A stretch of 64,000 nt of DNA. Source: Paenibacillus phytohabitans. GTDB taxonomy: Bacteria > Bacillota > Bacilli > Paenibacillales > Paenibacillaceae. Below are positions 8,603-19,491 of this stretch, in pieces. The notes under the pieces are model-generated. The model did no database searches, had not been told where the DNA came from, and saw only the letters and a list, made by a program, of their open reading frames with translations. A program made the translations under genes and the position numbers. How positions within the stretch are numbered: position 1 is the stretch's first letter; each line of letters opens with the position of its first letter. The stretch lies in contig NZ_WHOB01000016.1 of assembly GCF_013141775.1 (NCBI RefSeq), positions 124,001 to 188,000 on the forward strand. The letters are read 5' to 3'.

Positions 8603-10603
8603 ATGTCCAAATCCGTCAACCGTTCTAAACGAAAATCCAAGTCAGGGTCGCTGCAAAGAAAAATGATGATCCTATTCAGTATTATGCTGGTGATCCCCAT
8701 CCTGCTCGTAAGTACTTTCTCCTATTTCAGTGCAAACAAGCAATTGAAGATCAAAATGCAGGATGCCACACATTCCAGTGTGGATCTGGTCGCAAGTACA
8801 ATCAACGAATATGTTTCAGCCGCAATGCGAAATGTAGATTTGCTAAGCCAGCAGATTAATTCTTCCGATATTGATGCAAATTCACCGGAAACGCGTACGC
8901 TGATTGAATTGTTCATGAAGGCGCATCCCGAGCTGGAGATCCTAACGGTGGGCAATAATCAGGGTGCCTGGATGAAAGCCCCCGATCCCGGGAAGCAGGA
9001 ATATGATCCGCGCACCAGAGACTGGTATAAAGCAACCCTGCTGAATCCCGGTAAAATCACAATCATCGATCCTTTTGTCTCAGCAACAACCGGCAACTAT
9101 ACGCTCTTTATCTCGGAAACGCTGAAGGATGGCCAGGGTGCGATTACAACCAGCCTCAACCTGAAAGCCTTAAGTGAGAAAATCAACAAGACCACGCCAG
9201 GGGAAACAGGCTATTTTTATATTGTTGACCGGAATCATAAGTTCGTCTCTCATCCCGTAAAAGCTGCAGGTGATGATGTAGCAGACTATGTCGTGGAGAT
9301 GCTGGTTAATGAAAGCGGAGATCTCGACTATACAAATCCGGATTCAGGCATGGATATGCGGGGTTACTATACAACCGATGCGAATACCGGATTCAAGATT
9401 GTCGGCATTCTTCCGACCCAGGAATTCTCTGATGCGACGCAGCCAATTATTAATACAGGAGCAATTGTACTGGCCTTGTCTCTGATCGTCAGCATGACCT
9501 TATTGTTCCTGATTATCCGCTCCATCACGAATCCGATCCGCAGTCTGAACCGTTCCGCGCAGCGGGTGAGCGAAGGGTATCTGAACGAACAGATTCACAT
9601 TAACCGGTCGGACGAAATCGGCCAGCTGGCGGAGAATTATAATCTGATGGTAGGTTCTCTGCGCGGTATCGTTTCTGATATTTCAGACACTTCGGCACAG
9701 CTTGCCTCTTCAAGCCAGCAGCTTACAGCCACGACTGAGGAGAACTCCAAAGCTACTGCTTATGTGACCGGACTCGTGCAGGAATCGTCAGAAGGTGCTG
9801 AAACGCAGACTTCAGCGATGGCTGAGACTTCGCGTGCGATGGAGGAAATGTCCTCAGGTATCCAAAAAATCGCCGAAGCTGCAGCCACCATTGTAGATTC
9901 TTCGGCCAATACAGAAGCTGACGTGCTTAGCGGCAGCCTCAAGATCGAACAGGTCAGCCGGCAGATGGATGCCATCCGTACCTCCACCCACCACTCTTCG
10001 GAGCTGATCGGCCAATTAAACGGCCTGAACACCGAAGTCTCGGCTATGAGCAGCGCGATTACGGCCATTGCCGTACAGACTAACCTGTTGTCGCTGAACG
10101 CCGGAATCGAAGCCGCACGGGCCGGAGAACATGGCAGAGGATTCGCTGTAGTTGCCACTGAGGTACGGAAGCTGGCGGATCAATCGAAGAATACCGCCGG
10201 AGATATCCAGGATACCCTGCTGCAGATGACCCGGCTGATTGATCAGACCTATGAAGCCATCCGGCATACAGTTGCAGCAGATGTAGATTTGGGCATTCAG
10301 GTTACAGCCGAAGCTAAGGAAGCGTTTATCAGTATTGAGCACTCCACGACCAAAATCAACAGCCAGCTGCATGACATTTCGGCCATTACCGAGCAAATGT
10401 CTGCCGGTGCGCAGGAGGTTGCTGCTTCTGTTCATGAAATTTCCGGCATCTCGCGTTCGACTTCAGATGCATTCCAGAGCGTAACAGCGGCTACCGAGCA
10501 GCAGCTTGCCTCCATGGAGGAAATCTCCTCCTCCTCCACCGAGCTGTCCAAGATGGCCGCAGCACTGCAGCTTAAGATCGAACGCTTCAAGCTGGAGGAC
10601 TAG
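8603..10603 (+). CDS. Methyl-accepting chemotaxis protein with dCache sensor
   Basis: 666 residues. A basic N-terminus is followed by TM1 (about 21-42), then an extracellular double-Cache ligand domain (43-280) with the [10 protein letters not shown] and [11 protein letters not shown] signatures. TM2 is at 282-305, HAMP at about 306-358, and a long cytoplasmic signalling coiled coil follows. The hairpin tip near 491-525 reads [18 protein letters not shown] then [16 protein letters not shown]; the usual [11 protein letters not shown] has Gly for the second Ala. It should sense an extracellular small molecule and control CheA; no che genes are nearby. GAGGGGGAA precedes the ATG. GCCGATTT about 25 nt upstream resembles a sigma-D -10, but no convincing TAAA -35 is seen. 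Confidence 0.95.
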   Translation: MSKSVNRSKRKSKSGSLQRKMMILFSIMLVIPILLVSTFSYFSANKQLKIKMQDATHSSVDLVASTINEYVSAAMRNVDLLSQQINSSDIDANSPETRTLIELFMKAHPELEILTVGNNQGAWMKAPDPGKQEYDPRTRDWYKATLLNPGKITIIDPFVSATTGNYTLFISETLKDGQGAITTSLNLKALSEKINKTTPGETGYFYIVDRNHKFVSHPVKAAGDDVADYVVEMLVNESGDLDYTNPDSGMDMRGYYTTDANTGFKIVGILPTQEFSDATQPIINTGAIVLALSLIVSMTLLFLIIRSITNPIRSLNRSAQRVSEGYLNEQIHINRSDEIGQLAENYNLMVGSLRGIVSDISDTSAQLASSSQQLTATTEENSKATAYVTGLVQESSEGAETQTSAMAETSRAMEEMSSGIQKIAEAAATIVDSSANTEADVLSGSLKIEQVSRQMDAIRTSTHHSSELIGQLNGLNTEVSAMSSAITAIAVQTNLLSLNAGIEAARAGEHGRGFAVVATEVRKLADQSKNTAGDIQDTLLQMTRLIDQTYEAIRHTVAADVDLGIQVTAEAKEAFISIEHSTTKINSQLHDISAITEQMSAGAQEVAASVHEISGISRSTSDAFQSVTAATEQQLASMEEISSSSTELSKMAAALQLKIERFKLED

Positions 10604-10636
10604 TTCACACGGATTACAGTCCTATAGCAGCACACA

Positions 10637-10678
10637 AAAAAACCGTCACTCAGCAAATGCTGGGATGACGGCTTTTTT
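10637..10678. terminator. Rho-independent terminator after the chemoreceptor
   Basis: CCGTCA (10643-10648) pairs with TGACGG (10666-10671) and CAGC with GCTG inside it. A-rich sequence flanks on the left and T6 (10673-10678) on the right. It also faces the end of gltD and may work in both directions. Confidence 0.88.
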
Positions 10679-10722
10679 GTGCATTTTATTATATTAAGGC
10701 TAAAAACTCATTGTCTTATTAT

Positions 10723-12210
10723 CTAGACGAGTACGGTCGAACCCATCAGATATCTATCCACTTCACGTGCCGCTTCACGGCCTTCGTTGATCGCCCAGAC
10801 CACCAGACTCTGTCCACGGCGCATATCTCCGGCTGCGAATACTTTATCCACATTGGTGTTGAACTTACCGTAACGGGCCTTTACATTACTGCGGCGGTCC
10901 GTATCCAGCTTGAGCTCTTCAATAATATCCTGCTCCGGTCCGTCGAAGCCGATCGCGATCAGCGCAAGCTGAGCGGGATAGACAGCCTCAGTTCCCGGAA
11001 CCGGCTGGTAAATCTTCCGTCCGGTCTCGTCCACCATACGGCGGATTTGCACGGTGTGCAGCTCCTTGAGGTTGCCTTCTTCATCGCCTACAAACTTCGT
11101 AGTCATGATGGAGAATTCACGCGGATCTTCACCGAAGACCGCCTTGGCTTCCTGCTGGGCATAATCCAGCGTATAGACATTAGGGAATTGCGGCCATGGG
11201 TTAGCAATCGGATCGCGCTCCAGCGGCGCCTTATCATGCGTACCGAACTGTGTAATGCTGCTACAACCGTGACGCAATGAGGTAGCCACGCAGTCGGAAC
11301 CCGTGTCCCCGCCGCCAAGTACGATAACATCCTTGCCGGCAGCCGATACATAGTTACCATCCTCCAGATTGGAATTCAGATAGCTCTTAATCGTACCGTT
11401 AAGGTAATCCATAGCGTACATTACGCCATTCAGCTCATTGCCTTCTACATTGAAGCGTCTGGCTTTGGTCGCTCCGCCGCAGAGTACAACGGCATCATAT
11501 TCATCCACCAGCTGCTGTGCAGGAATATCCTTGCCGATTTCTGTATTCACTACGAACTGGATACCTTCCGCTGCCAGCAGATCCACACGGCGCTGCACGA
11601 CACGTTTGTCCAGCTTCATGGTAGGGATACCATACATCAGGAGGCCGCCGATGCGGTCACTGCGCTCAAAGACCGTCACAGTATGGCCAGCTTTGTTCAG
11701 CTGAGCTGCTGCCGCCAGACCTGCCGGTCCGGAGCCGACAATGGCAACCCGTTTGCCTGTGCGTTTCTCCGGAGGGTTCGGTACCACCCAACCCTCTTCA
11801 AAGCCTTTGTCTACAATTGCCAGCTCAATGGTCTTAATGGTGACAGGCTGGCCAATCAGGCCGACGGTACATGAACCCTCACAGGGTGCAGGACAGATGC
11901 TGCCCGTAAATTCCGGAAAATTATTCGTCTTATGCAGACGTTCCAGCGCTTCCTTCCACAATCCCCGGTAGACAAGATTATTCCATTCCGGAATAAGATT
12001 ATGCACCGGACAGCCCGAGGTACCGCCGCTCATATCTATGCCGGTATGGCAATAAGGTGTTCCACAATCCATACAGCGGGCACCCTGGGTCCGAAGCTCG
12101 TCCTCGGTCAGATGCTCATGGAACTCTTCCCAATCCTTGATGCGCTGCTCGGGATCCCGGTCCCCTGGGAGCTGGCGCTTATACTCCATAAATCCAGTAG
12201 GTGTAGACAT
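10723..12210 (-). CDS. gltD: Glutamate synthase small subunit (NADPH-GOGAT beta)
   Basis: 495 residues, full length. The N-terminal ferredoxin-like part has the cysteine groups [17 protein letters not shown] and CPAPCEGSC for two [4Fe-4S] clusters. Then comes the FAD site [18 protein letters not shown] and the NADPH site [17 protein letters not shown]. It takes electrons from NADPH and passes them to the large subunit, which makes glutamate from glutamine and 2-oxoglutarate. The ATG follows GGGGGAAA. The large-subunit gene, normally adjacent, is not here: upstream is folA and downstream a chemoreceptor, so the partner must be encoded elsewhere. Confidence 0.95.
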   Translation of the reverse strand: MSTPTGFMEYKRQLPGDRDPEQRIKDWEEFHEHLTEDELRTQGARCMDCGTPYCHTGIDMSGGTSGCPVHNLIPEWNNLVYRGLWKEALERLHKTNNFPEFTGSICPAPCEGSCTVGLIGQPVTIKTIELAIVDKGFEEGWVVPNPPEKRTGKRVAIVGSGPAGLAAAAQLNKAGHTVTVFERSDRIGGLLMYGIPTMKLDKRVVQRRVDLLAAEGIQFVVNTEIGKDIPAQQLVDEYDAVVLCGGATKARRFNVEGNELNGVMYAMDYLNGTIKSYLNSNLEDGNYVSAAGKDVIVLGGGDTGSDCVATSLRHGCSSITQFGTHDKAPLERDPIANPWPQFPNVYTLDYAQQEAKAVFGEDPREFSIMTTKFVGDEEGNLKELHTVQIRRMVDETGRKIYQPVPGTEAVYPAQLALIAIGFDGPEQDIIEELKLDTDRRSNVKARYGKFNTNVDKVFAAGDMRRGQSLVVWAINEGREAAREVDRYLMGSTVLV

Positions 12211-12247
12211 ATTTACGTTTCCCCCATCCGTTCTCTTCGTGTTGATG

Positions 12248-12261
12248 TATAGTACACTATA
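12248..12261. promoter_or_regulatory. 14-nt palindrome in the gltD leader
   Basis: TATAGTACACTATA (12248-12261) is a perfect palindrome some 38 nt before the gltD start. It could supply a -10 element (TATAGT on the minus strand), but no TTGACA-like -35 sits at 16-18 nt, which would suit an activator-dependent promoter. The remainder of 12262-12446 is A+T-rich without other clear signals. Confidence 0.35.
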
Positions 12262-12446
12262 ACATACCTGCGGCAGAAATATATCTAATGCAGCGTAGGT
12301 GAAGAACCTGCATATTTTATACTACCTAGTGAAATATCATTTCTAATTTTAATTATAGTAGCATTCAATACTTTCACACTGTAATGGATTAATCTGCTGA
12401 TTATTTGTACTATTTCACATCTTGTGTCAGAGAAAACGCTTTTTCG

Positions 12447-12938
12447 TTACTCCCTGCGTTCATATACAAAAAAACGGTAATCATAAGGATTCTGTTCATT
12501 GCGAATCCCCTGTGTACTTGAGATTTCGTTCCACTGGCTCCAGTTGACGTCCGGAAACTTCGTATCGCCCGCAATATCCGCGTAAATCCGCGTGACCAGC
12601 AGCTTATCTGCATGGGGCAGCATCAGGCTGTAGATCTCAGCTCCGCCGATCACCATCAGCTCATCCTCTTTACGGCCTTCTGCCAGGGCTTCTTCCAACG
12701 AGTGTACAACCTCCGCACCTTCTGGCGCAAAGCTGTGGTCCCGGGTCAGAATAAGGCTGGTGCGGCCTTTAAGCGGCTTCCCGCCGAGAGAGTCCCATGT
12801 TTTACGGCCCATCAGCATTCTTTTGCCGAGTGTCTCTGCTTTGAAATAAGCGAAATCCAGCGGCAAATGCCAGGGCATATCGTTATTCTTACCAATCACA
12901 CCATTCGAAGCCATCGCCCAAATCATGGTGATACTCAT
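12447..12938 (-). CDS. folA: Dihydrofolate reductase
   Basis: 163 residues. Family signatures are IWAMASNGVIGKNNDMPWHL (substrate and NADPH site, Asp in the active site), GRKTWDSLGGKPL and VIGGAEIYSLMLP. It regenerates tetrahydrofolate from the dihydrofolate made by ThyA and is the trimethoprim target. The second of two near ATGs (12938) is used because GAGGG lies 7 nt before it; the ATG at 12944 almost touches that site. It lies 49 bp after thyA on the same strand, the classic thyA-folA pair. Confidence 0.96.
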   Translation of the reverse strand: MSITMIWAMASNGVIGKNNDMPWHLPLDFAYFKAETLGKRMLMGRKTWDSLGGKPLKGRTSLILTRDHSFAPEGAEVVHSLEEALAEGRKEDELMVIGGAEIYSLMLPHADKLLVTRIYADIAGDTKFPDVNWSQWNEISSTQGIRNEQNPYDYRFFVYERRE

Positions 12939-12987
12939 ATTCATGCCCTCTTTTCCATGAAATCATAGATTAGGTTTCCGGACAGGG

Positions 12988-13782
12988 TTATATAGCAACC
13001 GGCGCTTTGATCCCCGGATGATGGACATAGTCGGTAAACTCGAAATCCTCAAACGTATAATCAAAAATACTGTCAGGCACCCGGCGGATATTCAGCTTCG
13101 GCAATGCGTAAGGCTCCCGCGCGAGCTGTGTGGCCACTTGCTCCATATGATTTGTATATATGTGCACATCGCCGCCTGACCAGATAAATTCGCCGACCTC
13201 AAGCCCTGTCTGCTGGGCCACCATATGGGTGAGCAGCGCGTAGCTGGCAATGTTAAAAGGAAGCCCCAGGAACGTGTCCACAGAACGCATGGTAAGCATA
13301 CAGGAGAGCTTCCCGCCCGCTACATAGAACTGAAACACAAAATGGCATGGCGGTAGCTTCATCTGCTCAATCTCGCCTACATTCCAGGCACTGACGATAT
13401 GACGGCGCGAATCCGGATTATGCTTAATCGACTCAATAACATTCGCAATCTGATCGATATGACGTCCGTCCTTGCTCTCCCAGGCCCGCCACTGCGAACC
13501 GTATACCGGTCCCAGCTCACCGTTCTCATCTGCCCATTCATCCCAGATGGAGACTCCATTCTCCTTCAGATAAGAAGTATTGGTATCCCCTTTGAGGAAC
13601 CAGAGCAGCTCATGCACCACCGATTTCAGATGGATGCGTTTGGTGGTCATCAGCGGAAATCCCTTCGACAGATCGAAGCGGAGCTGACGCCCGAATACAG
13701 ACACTGTGCCTGTGCCGGTCCGGTCGCCTTTGGCTGTACCGTTGTCCAGTATATCCTGCAATAAATCCAAGTAATTACGCAA
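12988..13782 (-). CDS. thyA: Thymidylate synthase
   Basis: 264 residues when started at TTG 13782 (GGGGTG 9 nt upstream), the same length as classical ThyA. A GTG at 13794 would add four residues but has no spaced binding site. Signatures: [13 protein letters not shown] at the N-terminus, the nucleophile in [12 protein letters not shown], and [17 protein letters not shown] for the folate and dUMP pocket. It methylates dUMP to dTMP with methylenetetrahydrofolate, giving dihydrofolate for FolA just downstream. Confidence 0.97.
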   Translation of the reverse strand: MRNYLDLLQDILDNGTAKGDRTGTGTVSVFGRQLRFDLSKGFPLMTTKRIHLKSVVHELLWFLKGDTNTSYLKENGVSIWDEWADENGELGPVYGSQWRAWESKDGRHIDQIANVIESIKHNPDSRRHIVSAWNVGEIEQMKLPPCHFVFQFYVAGGKLSCMLTMRSVDTFLGLPFNIASYALLTHMVAQQTGLEVGEFIWSGGDVHIYTNHMEQVATQLAREPYALPKLNIRRVPDSIFDYTFEDFEFTDYVHHPGIKAPVAI

Positions 13783-13908
13783 GCAGTATCGCACCCCACT
13801 CTCTTTTTTTCTTATACCAGTTTACCATGAGCTGACCGTCCTTGTAACTTACTAAACTGTAGAAAAAACGCAAAATCCGACTCCGTTTACACAAGATCTG
13901 CCCTATCC

Positions 13909-13956
13909 AAAAAAAGGATGTTCCCTAACCATTCAACATGGCTTTGGAAACATCCT
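13909..13956 (-). terminator. Terminator of the pyruvate dehydrogenase operon
   Basis: On the minus strand AGGATGTTTCC (read on + as GGAAACATCCT, 13946-13956) pairs with GGAACATCCT (+ 13915-13924), with an inner AGCCAT/ATGGTT stem. A T7 run (13915-13909) follows. It sits 33 bp after the lpd stop. Confidence 0.9.
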
Positions 13957-13988
13957 CTTATGATCTTACCCGTGCAGGCGTAAGGGTA

Positions 13989-15401
13989 TTATTTAATCAC
14001 GTGAATCGGGTGTCCTTCTACCAGCTCAGCCGCTTCCATGACGATTTCGCCTAGGGTTGGATGCGCGTGGATCGTCAGGGCGATATCTTCGAGCGTAGCG
14101 CCCATTTCAATGGCCAGACCCAGCTCAGCGATCAGGTTGGAAGCTTCGATACCGACGATTTGCGCGCCGAGCACCTGATTATTGTCGCTCTTAGCCACAA
14201 TCTTGATGAAGCCTTCCGGAGCATTCAGGGAAACGGCACGGCCGTTGCCTGCGAACGGGAATTTGCCGCTCTTCACAGCATAGCCCTTGTCCTTCGCTTC
14301 TTTCTCAGTCAGACCTACGCTGGAGCATTCAGGATCTGTGAACACTACTGCAGGCATAACTTTGTAGTCAACAACCGATTTGTGACCGGAGATGGCTTCA
14401 GCAGCAATTTTACCTTCGTAAGAAGCCTTATGTGCCAGAGCAAGACCGGGAACGATGTCGCCGATGGCAAAGATGTTAGGAATATTAGTGCGTCCCTGGT
14501 GGTCGACTTTGACCAGACCGCGTTCGTCCAGCTCAACACCGATCAGATCCAGACCCAGTTCACCGTCAGTGTTAGGACGACGTCCTACAGTTACCAGCAG
14601 GTAATCGGCAGTCACTTCTTTGGACTCGCCGCCCACGGAGTACTTCACGGTTACTTCCTTGTCGTTCTGAACAGCACTTTCAGCTTTGGCGTTAGTCACA
14701 ATTTCAATACCGGTCTTCGCCATGTTCTTGGCAACCAGACGGGTCATGTCTTTGTCAAAGCCAGGCAGAACAGTGTCCAGACCTTCAATGATGGTTACTT
14801 TGGTGCCGAATTTGGAATACATCTGGCCAAGCTCTGCTCCGATATAGCCGCCGCCGATAACAATCATGCTCTTCGGAATTTCCGGCAGATCAAGCGCTTC
14901 AGTCGAGGACAGAATGCGTCCGCCGAACGGGAAAGGCTTCAGTTCAATCGGACGGGAGCCCGTTGCGATGATGCAGTTATTGAATTTGTAGCGCGGGGAT
15001 TCATGATCATTGAACAAACGGGCTTCGTTTGTGCTGATGAACATAGCTTCACCGCTGAATACTTCAATTTTGTTGCCTTTCATCAGGCTGGTTACCCCTG
15101 AAGTCATTCTTTTGACAACGCCGTTTTTGAACTCCTGGGTTTTGGCCCAGTCCACTTTGACGTTCTCGGCAGTAACACCGAATACTTCGCCGTGCTGAGC
15201 AGCCTCGAATTGATGAGCTGCCGAGATCAGCGCCTTGGAAGGAATACAGCCGCGGTTCAAGCACACGCCGCCGAGTTCCGATTTATCTACAATGATTACC
15301 TTTTGGCCGAGCTGGGCGGCACGGATTGCCGCCACATACCCGCCGGGACCTGCACCAATTACCAATGTGTCGATTTCGATTGAAGCGTCTCCGACTACCA
15401 T
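13989..15401 (-). CDS. lpdA: Dihydrolipoyl dehydrogenase (E3)
   Basis: 470 residues. FAD site VIGAGPGGYVAAIRAAQLG; redox disulfide GGVCLNRGCIPSK; NAD site VIGGGYIGAELGQMY; and the C-terminal active-site pair IHAHPTLGE (His and Glu). It reoxidises the dihydrolipoyl arms of E2 and reduces NAD+. GGAGGTG lies just before the ATG, and the gene starts three bases after the E2 stop, so it is the last gene of the pdh operon. It may also serve other 2-oxoacid complexes. Confidence 0.97.
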   Translation of the reverse strand: MVVGDASIEIDTLVIGAGPGGYVAAIRAAQLGQKVIIVDKSELGGVCLNRGCIPSKALISAAHQFEAAQHGEVFGVTAENVKVDWAKTQEFKNGVVKRMTSGVTSLMKGNKIEVFSGEAMFISTNEARLFNDHESPRYKFNNCIIATGSRPIELKPFPFGGRILSSTEALDLPEIPKSMIVIGGGYIGAELGQMYSKFGTKVTIIEGLDTVLPGFDKDMTRLVAKNMAKTGIEIVTNAKAESAVQNDKEVTVKYSVGGESKEVTADYLLVTVGRRPNTDGELGLDLIGVELDERGLVKVDHQGRTNIPNIFAIGDIVPGLALAHKASYEGKIAAEAISGHKSVVDYKVMPAVVFTDPECSSVGLTEKEAKDKGYAVKSGKFPFAGNGRAVSLNAPEGFIKIVAKSDNNQVLGAQIVGIEASNLIAELGLAIEMGATLEDIALTIHAHPTLGEIVMEAAELVEGHPIHVIK

Positions 15402-15404
15402 TTA

Positions 15405-17057
15405 TTACACCTCCATAACTAACATATCAGGATTTGCAAGCAGGGTCTTAATGTAATTCATGAAGTTCTGAGCGGTTGCACCATCGATAATACGGTGGTC
15501 AAAGCTCAGGGACAGGGCCATAACCGGAGCAGCGACGATTTCGCCATTCTTAACAACCGGCTTCTCAGTGATGCGTCCTGTACCCAGAATCGCAACTTCA
15601 GGGAAGTTGATAATTGGGGTGAAGAACATACCGCCTGCGGAACCGATGTTGCTGATCGAGATGGTGCTGCCTTTCATTTCATTCGGAGCCAGTTTGCCGT
15701 CGCGTCCGCGGACTGCCAGATCTGTAATCGCGCTTGCGATCATCCAGATGCTCTTGCGGTCAGCGTCTTTGATTACAGGAACGATCAGACCGTTGTCTGT
15801 ATCTGTAGCGATACCGATGTTGTAGTATTTCTTGTAGACAATTTCGTTCGTTGCTTCATCAATCATAGCGTTAAGCGCAGGGAATTGACGGGAAGCTGCA
15901 ACGAGTGCCTTCACGATGAACGGAAGGTAAGTTACCTTCACGCCTTTCTTCTCCGCTACAGGCTTCATGCGGGCGCGGAAGGCTACAAGCTCAGTAACAT
16001 CCACTTCGTCCATAATGGTAACATGCGGTGCTGTGTATGCCGATTTAACCATAGCATTGGCAATGGCTTTACGGATACCCTTGAATGGTACGCGTTCTTC
16101 TTCAAGGTTTGCATTGCCGGAAGCTGCCGGTGCAGCTGCTGCCTTAGCTTTTGGAGCTTCTGTTGCTGCTGCAGGTGCAGATGCCGCCGCCGGAGCCGAT
16201 GCCGCAGGTGCTGCTGATCCGCCCTTCAGGAAGGATTCCACATCTTCAAGTGTGATCTTGCCGTTCTTGCCGGAGCCATTTACCTGAGAGATGTCAACAC
16301 TCTTGTCACGGGCAAATTTGCGTACGCTTGGGGTTGCCAGCACTTCACGGTTAGGAGCCGGAGCTGCTGCCGTTGCTGCCGGAGCCTGGGAAGGAGCTGC
16401 TGCCTGCGCACCGGACGCTTCTGCATGGCCGCCTTCCTGCTGAGGAACATCACCTTCTGCAGCAATGATGGCCACTACTTCGCCTACACGGCATACTTGA
16501 CCGTCTTTGGTGAACACTTCTACCACTGTACCGTTGACAGGAGAAGGAACTTCAACTACAGCCTTATCATTCTGAACTTCCATGATGATATCATCATCGG
16601 TGATTTTGTCGCCGACCTTGATATGCATCTTGATGATTTCCCCTTCATGCAGACCTTCGCCGAGTTCAGGGAACTTATATTCAAAGTTGCTGGTTCCGCC
16701 TGTTGCAGGGCTGCTGGCTGCCGGAGATGATGTTGTATCTGCTCCGCCCTTAGCTGCATCTGCTTCCTGGGAAGCCTGTTCTGCAGGATGGCCGCCTTCC
16801 TGTTCAGGAACTTCGCCTTCTGCATCAATAATTGCCACAACTTCACCTACACGGCATACCTGGCCGTCTTTGGTGAAGACTTCAAGCACTGTGCCGTTAA
16901 CCGGACAAGGAACCTCTACTACTGCCTTGTCATTCTGAACTTCCATTACGATATCGTCATCGGTTACTTTGTCGCCGGCTTTGATATGCATTTTGATAAT
17001 TTCGCCTTCATGCAGACCTTCGCCCAGCTCAGGGAACCGGTACTCAAATTTTGCCAC
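15405..17057 (-). CDS. pdhC: Pyruvate dehydrogenase E2 (dihydrolipoamide acetyltransferase) with two lipoyl domains
   Basis: 550 residues. Two lipoyl domains (about 3-90 and 125-212) differ at only about ten positions; each has the lipoylated lysine in VQNDKAVVEVP. An Ala/Pro linker leads to the peripheral subunit-binding domain (ATPSVRKFARDKSVDIS to VESFLKG, about 240-280), another Ala-rich linker, and the catalytic core ending in SFDHRIIDGATAQ (His and Asp of the acyltransferase). It forms the core of the complex and transfers acetyl to CoA. Many Bacillus E2 proteins have one lipoyl domain, so the duplication is notable. Confidence 0.96.
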   Translation of the reverse strand: MAKFEYRFPELGEGLHEGEIIKMHIKAGDKVTDDDIVMEVQNDKAVVEVPCPVNGTVLEVFTKDGQVCRVGEVVAIIDAEGEVPEQEGGHPAEQASQEADAAKGGADTTSSPAASSPATGGTSNFEYKFPELGEGLHEGEIIKMHIKVGDKITDDDIIMEVQNDKAVVEVPSPVNGTVVEVFTKDGQVCRVGEVVAIIAAEGDVPQQEGGHAEASGAQAAAPSQAPAATAAAPAPNREVLATPSVRKFARDKSVDISQVNGSGKNGKITLEDVESFLKGGSAAPAASAPAAASAPAAATEAPKAKAAAAPAASGNANLEEERVPFKGIRKAIANAMVKSAYTAPHVTIMDEVDVTELVAFRARMKPVAEKKGVKVTYLPFIVKALVAASRQFPALNAMIDEATNEIVYKKYYNIGIATDTDNGLIVPVIKDADRKSIWMIASAITDLAVRGRDGKLAPNEMKGSTISISNIGSAGGMFFTPIINFPEVAILGTGRITEKPVVKNGEIVAAPVMALSLSFDHRIIDGATAQNFMNYIKTLLANPDMLVMEV

Positions 17058-17107
17058 CTTGATAACCTCCTAAAAGTTATGTTTGCATACGCTTAGTTTG
17101 TAAGCAG

Positions 17108-17152
17108 TACAATGTATTGCAGAAACGGGTGCCGCCCTTTTGCAAGGACGGC
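17108..17152. repeat. Repeat word plus hairpin between pdhB and pdhC
   Basis: TACAATGTATTGCAG (17108-17122) is followed by GCCGCCCTT (17131-17139) and AAGGACGGC (17144-17152), which pair with one mismatch around a TTGC loop. There is no T-run, so it is not a clear terminator. It could be an RNA-processing or stability element inside the pdh transcript. It resembles the element at 20263-20338. Confidence 0.5.
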
Positions 17153-17165
17153 AAGGTCATTTCTC

Positions 17166-18143
17166 TTAGAATTCCATTACTTTCTTGACTGCCGCAATGA
17201 CACGCGCTGGTGTAGGAATCCAGGAATCCTCGATTTGTGCGAACGGGAAGATTGTATCAGGGCCAGCTACACGAAGCACAGGAGCTTCAAGATGCAGCAG
17301 AGCTTTTTCATTAATTTGAGCAATCACTTCTGCGGCTACGCCGGAGCTCTTTTGTGCTTCTTGGACTACAATGGCACGGTTGGTCTTCTTAATAGAAGCA
17401 ACAATCGTATCGATATCAATCGGGCTAACCGTACGCAAGTCGATAATTTCGGCTTTGATGCCGTCTTTTTCGAGCTGATCGGCCGCTTTGGTAGCAGTAT
17501 GTACCATCAGGCCGTAAGTGATGATTGAGACATCAGTTCCTTCGCGTACTACATTAGCTTTACCCAATTCAACGGTGTATTCACCTTCAGGCACTTCTGC
17601 ACGGAAAGCATGGTACAGGTTCAAGTGCTCCATGAAGAATACAGGGTCATTGTCGCGGATCGAAGCGATCAGCAGTCCCTTGGCATCGTATGGATTGGAA
17701 GGAATAACAACCTTGATACCCGGGCTCTGGGCAATCAGGCCTTCCAGGGAATCGGTATGAAGTTCGGCTGCTTTTACGCCGCCGCCGAATGGAGTGCGGA
17801 AGACTACAGGAGCATTATATCTGCCCCCGGAACGCCAGCGCAGGCGGGCAGCCTGAATGACGATTTGATCAAGTGCTTCGAAGATGAAGCCTACGAACTG
17901 GATTTCGGCAATCGGGCGGAAGCCCTGTACGCCGAGACCGAAAGCCAAGCCTCCGATTGCGGATTCAGCCAGCGGAGTATCAAAGACACGCTCCTCGCCA
18001 AATTCCTTTTGCAGCCCTTCCGTTACACGGAACACGCCGCCTACATTACCAACATCCTCTCCGAAGATAAGAACATTGGGGTCACGAGTCAGTTCAACGC
18101 GCATTGCGTCACGAATTGCTTCTTTCATATTCATCTGTGCCAT
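17166..18143 (-). CDS. pdhB: Pyruvate dehydrogenase E1 beta subunit
   Basis: 325 residues, full length. Family signatures include [51 protein letters not shown] and [15 protein letters not shown]. With PdhA it forms the thiamine-diphosphate E1 that decarboxylates pyruvate and reductively acetylates the lipoyl arms of E2. AGGGGGA precedes the ATG. It begins 15 bp after the pdhA stop and is co-transcribed with it. Confidence 0.97.
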   Translation of the reverse strand: MAQMNMKEAIRDAMRVELTRDPNVLIFGEDVGNVGGVFRVTEGLQKEFGEERVFDTPLAESAIGGLAFGLGVQGFRPIAEIQFVGFIFEALDQIVIQAARLRWRSGGRYNAPVVFRTPFGGGVKAAELHTDSLEGLIAQSPGIKVVIPSNPYDAKGLLIASIRDNDPVFFMEHLNLYHAFRAEVPEGEYTVELGKANVVREGTDVSIITYGLMVHTATKAADQLEKDGIKAEIIDLRTVSPIDIDTIVASIKKTNRAIVVQEAQKSSGVAAEVIAQINEKALLHLEAPVLRVAGPDTIFPFAQIEDSWIPTPARVIAAVKKVMEF

Positions 18144-18158
18144 TGCCTGATATCCCCC

Positions 18159-19256
<1,098 letters not shown>

Positions 19257-19279
19257 TCAGTGGTCTCTGTTATAGAATT

Positions 19280-19309
19280 ATTATACACCTGTTGTAGCTG
19301 TTTCGTCAA
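19280..19309 (-). promoter_or_regulatory. pdhA promoter (sigma-A)
   Basis: On the minus strand TTGACG (19309-19304) and a perfect TATAAT (19285-19280) are separated by 18 nt, about 55 nt before the pdhA start codon. Confidence 0.8.
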
Positions 19310-19318
19310 AGAAATACG

Positions 19319-19350
19319 CATAAAATTTATGTTTCCATAAATTTTGTATG
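19319..19350. promoter_or_regulatory. A+T-rich inverted repeat upstream of the pdhA -35
   Basis: CATAAAATTTATG (19319-19331) and CATAAATTTTGTATG (19336-19350) are inverted copies with one extra G and a 4-nt loop. They end about 10 nt upstream of the -35 box. This could be a regulator site or an UP-like element. It does not match a CcpA cre or the Rex consensus. Confidence 0.45.
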
Positions 19351-19491
19351 TATAACAGGCTTTGGAATATCCTATAACAGATAGAAGGATATTATTCAAG
19401 TAAATGATATATCCCACATTTGCCGCTTGGGTAATTTTAACGTAACACTTAGTCTAATGCAAAATCCGACACGAAAGGTGACGATTGGACA

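Noticed and set aside
14061..15101. 346-codon plus-strand frame
   Set aside because: Antisense to the E3 gene lpd with no start signal or domain.
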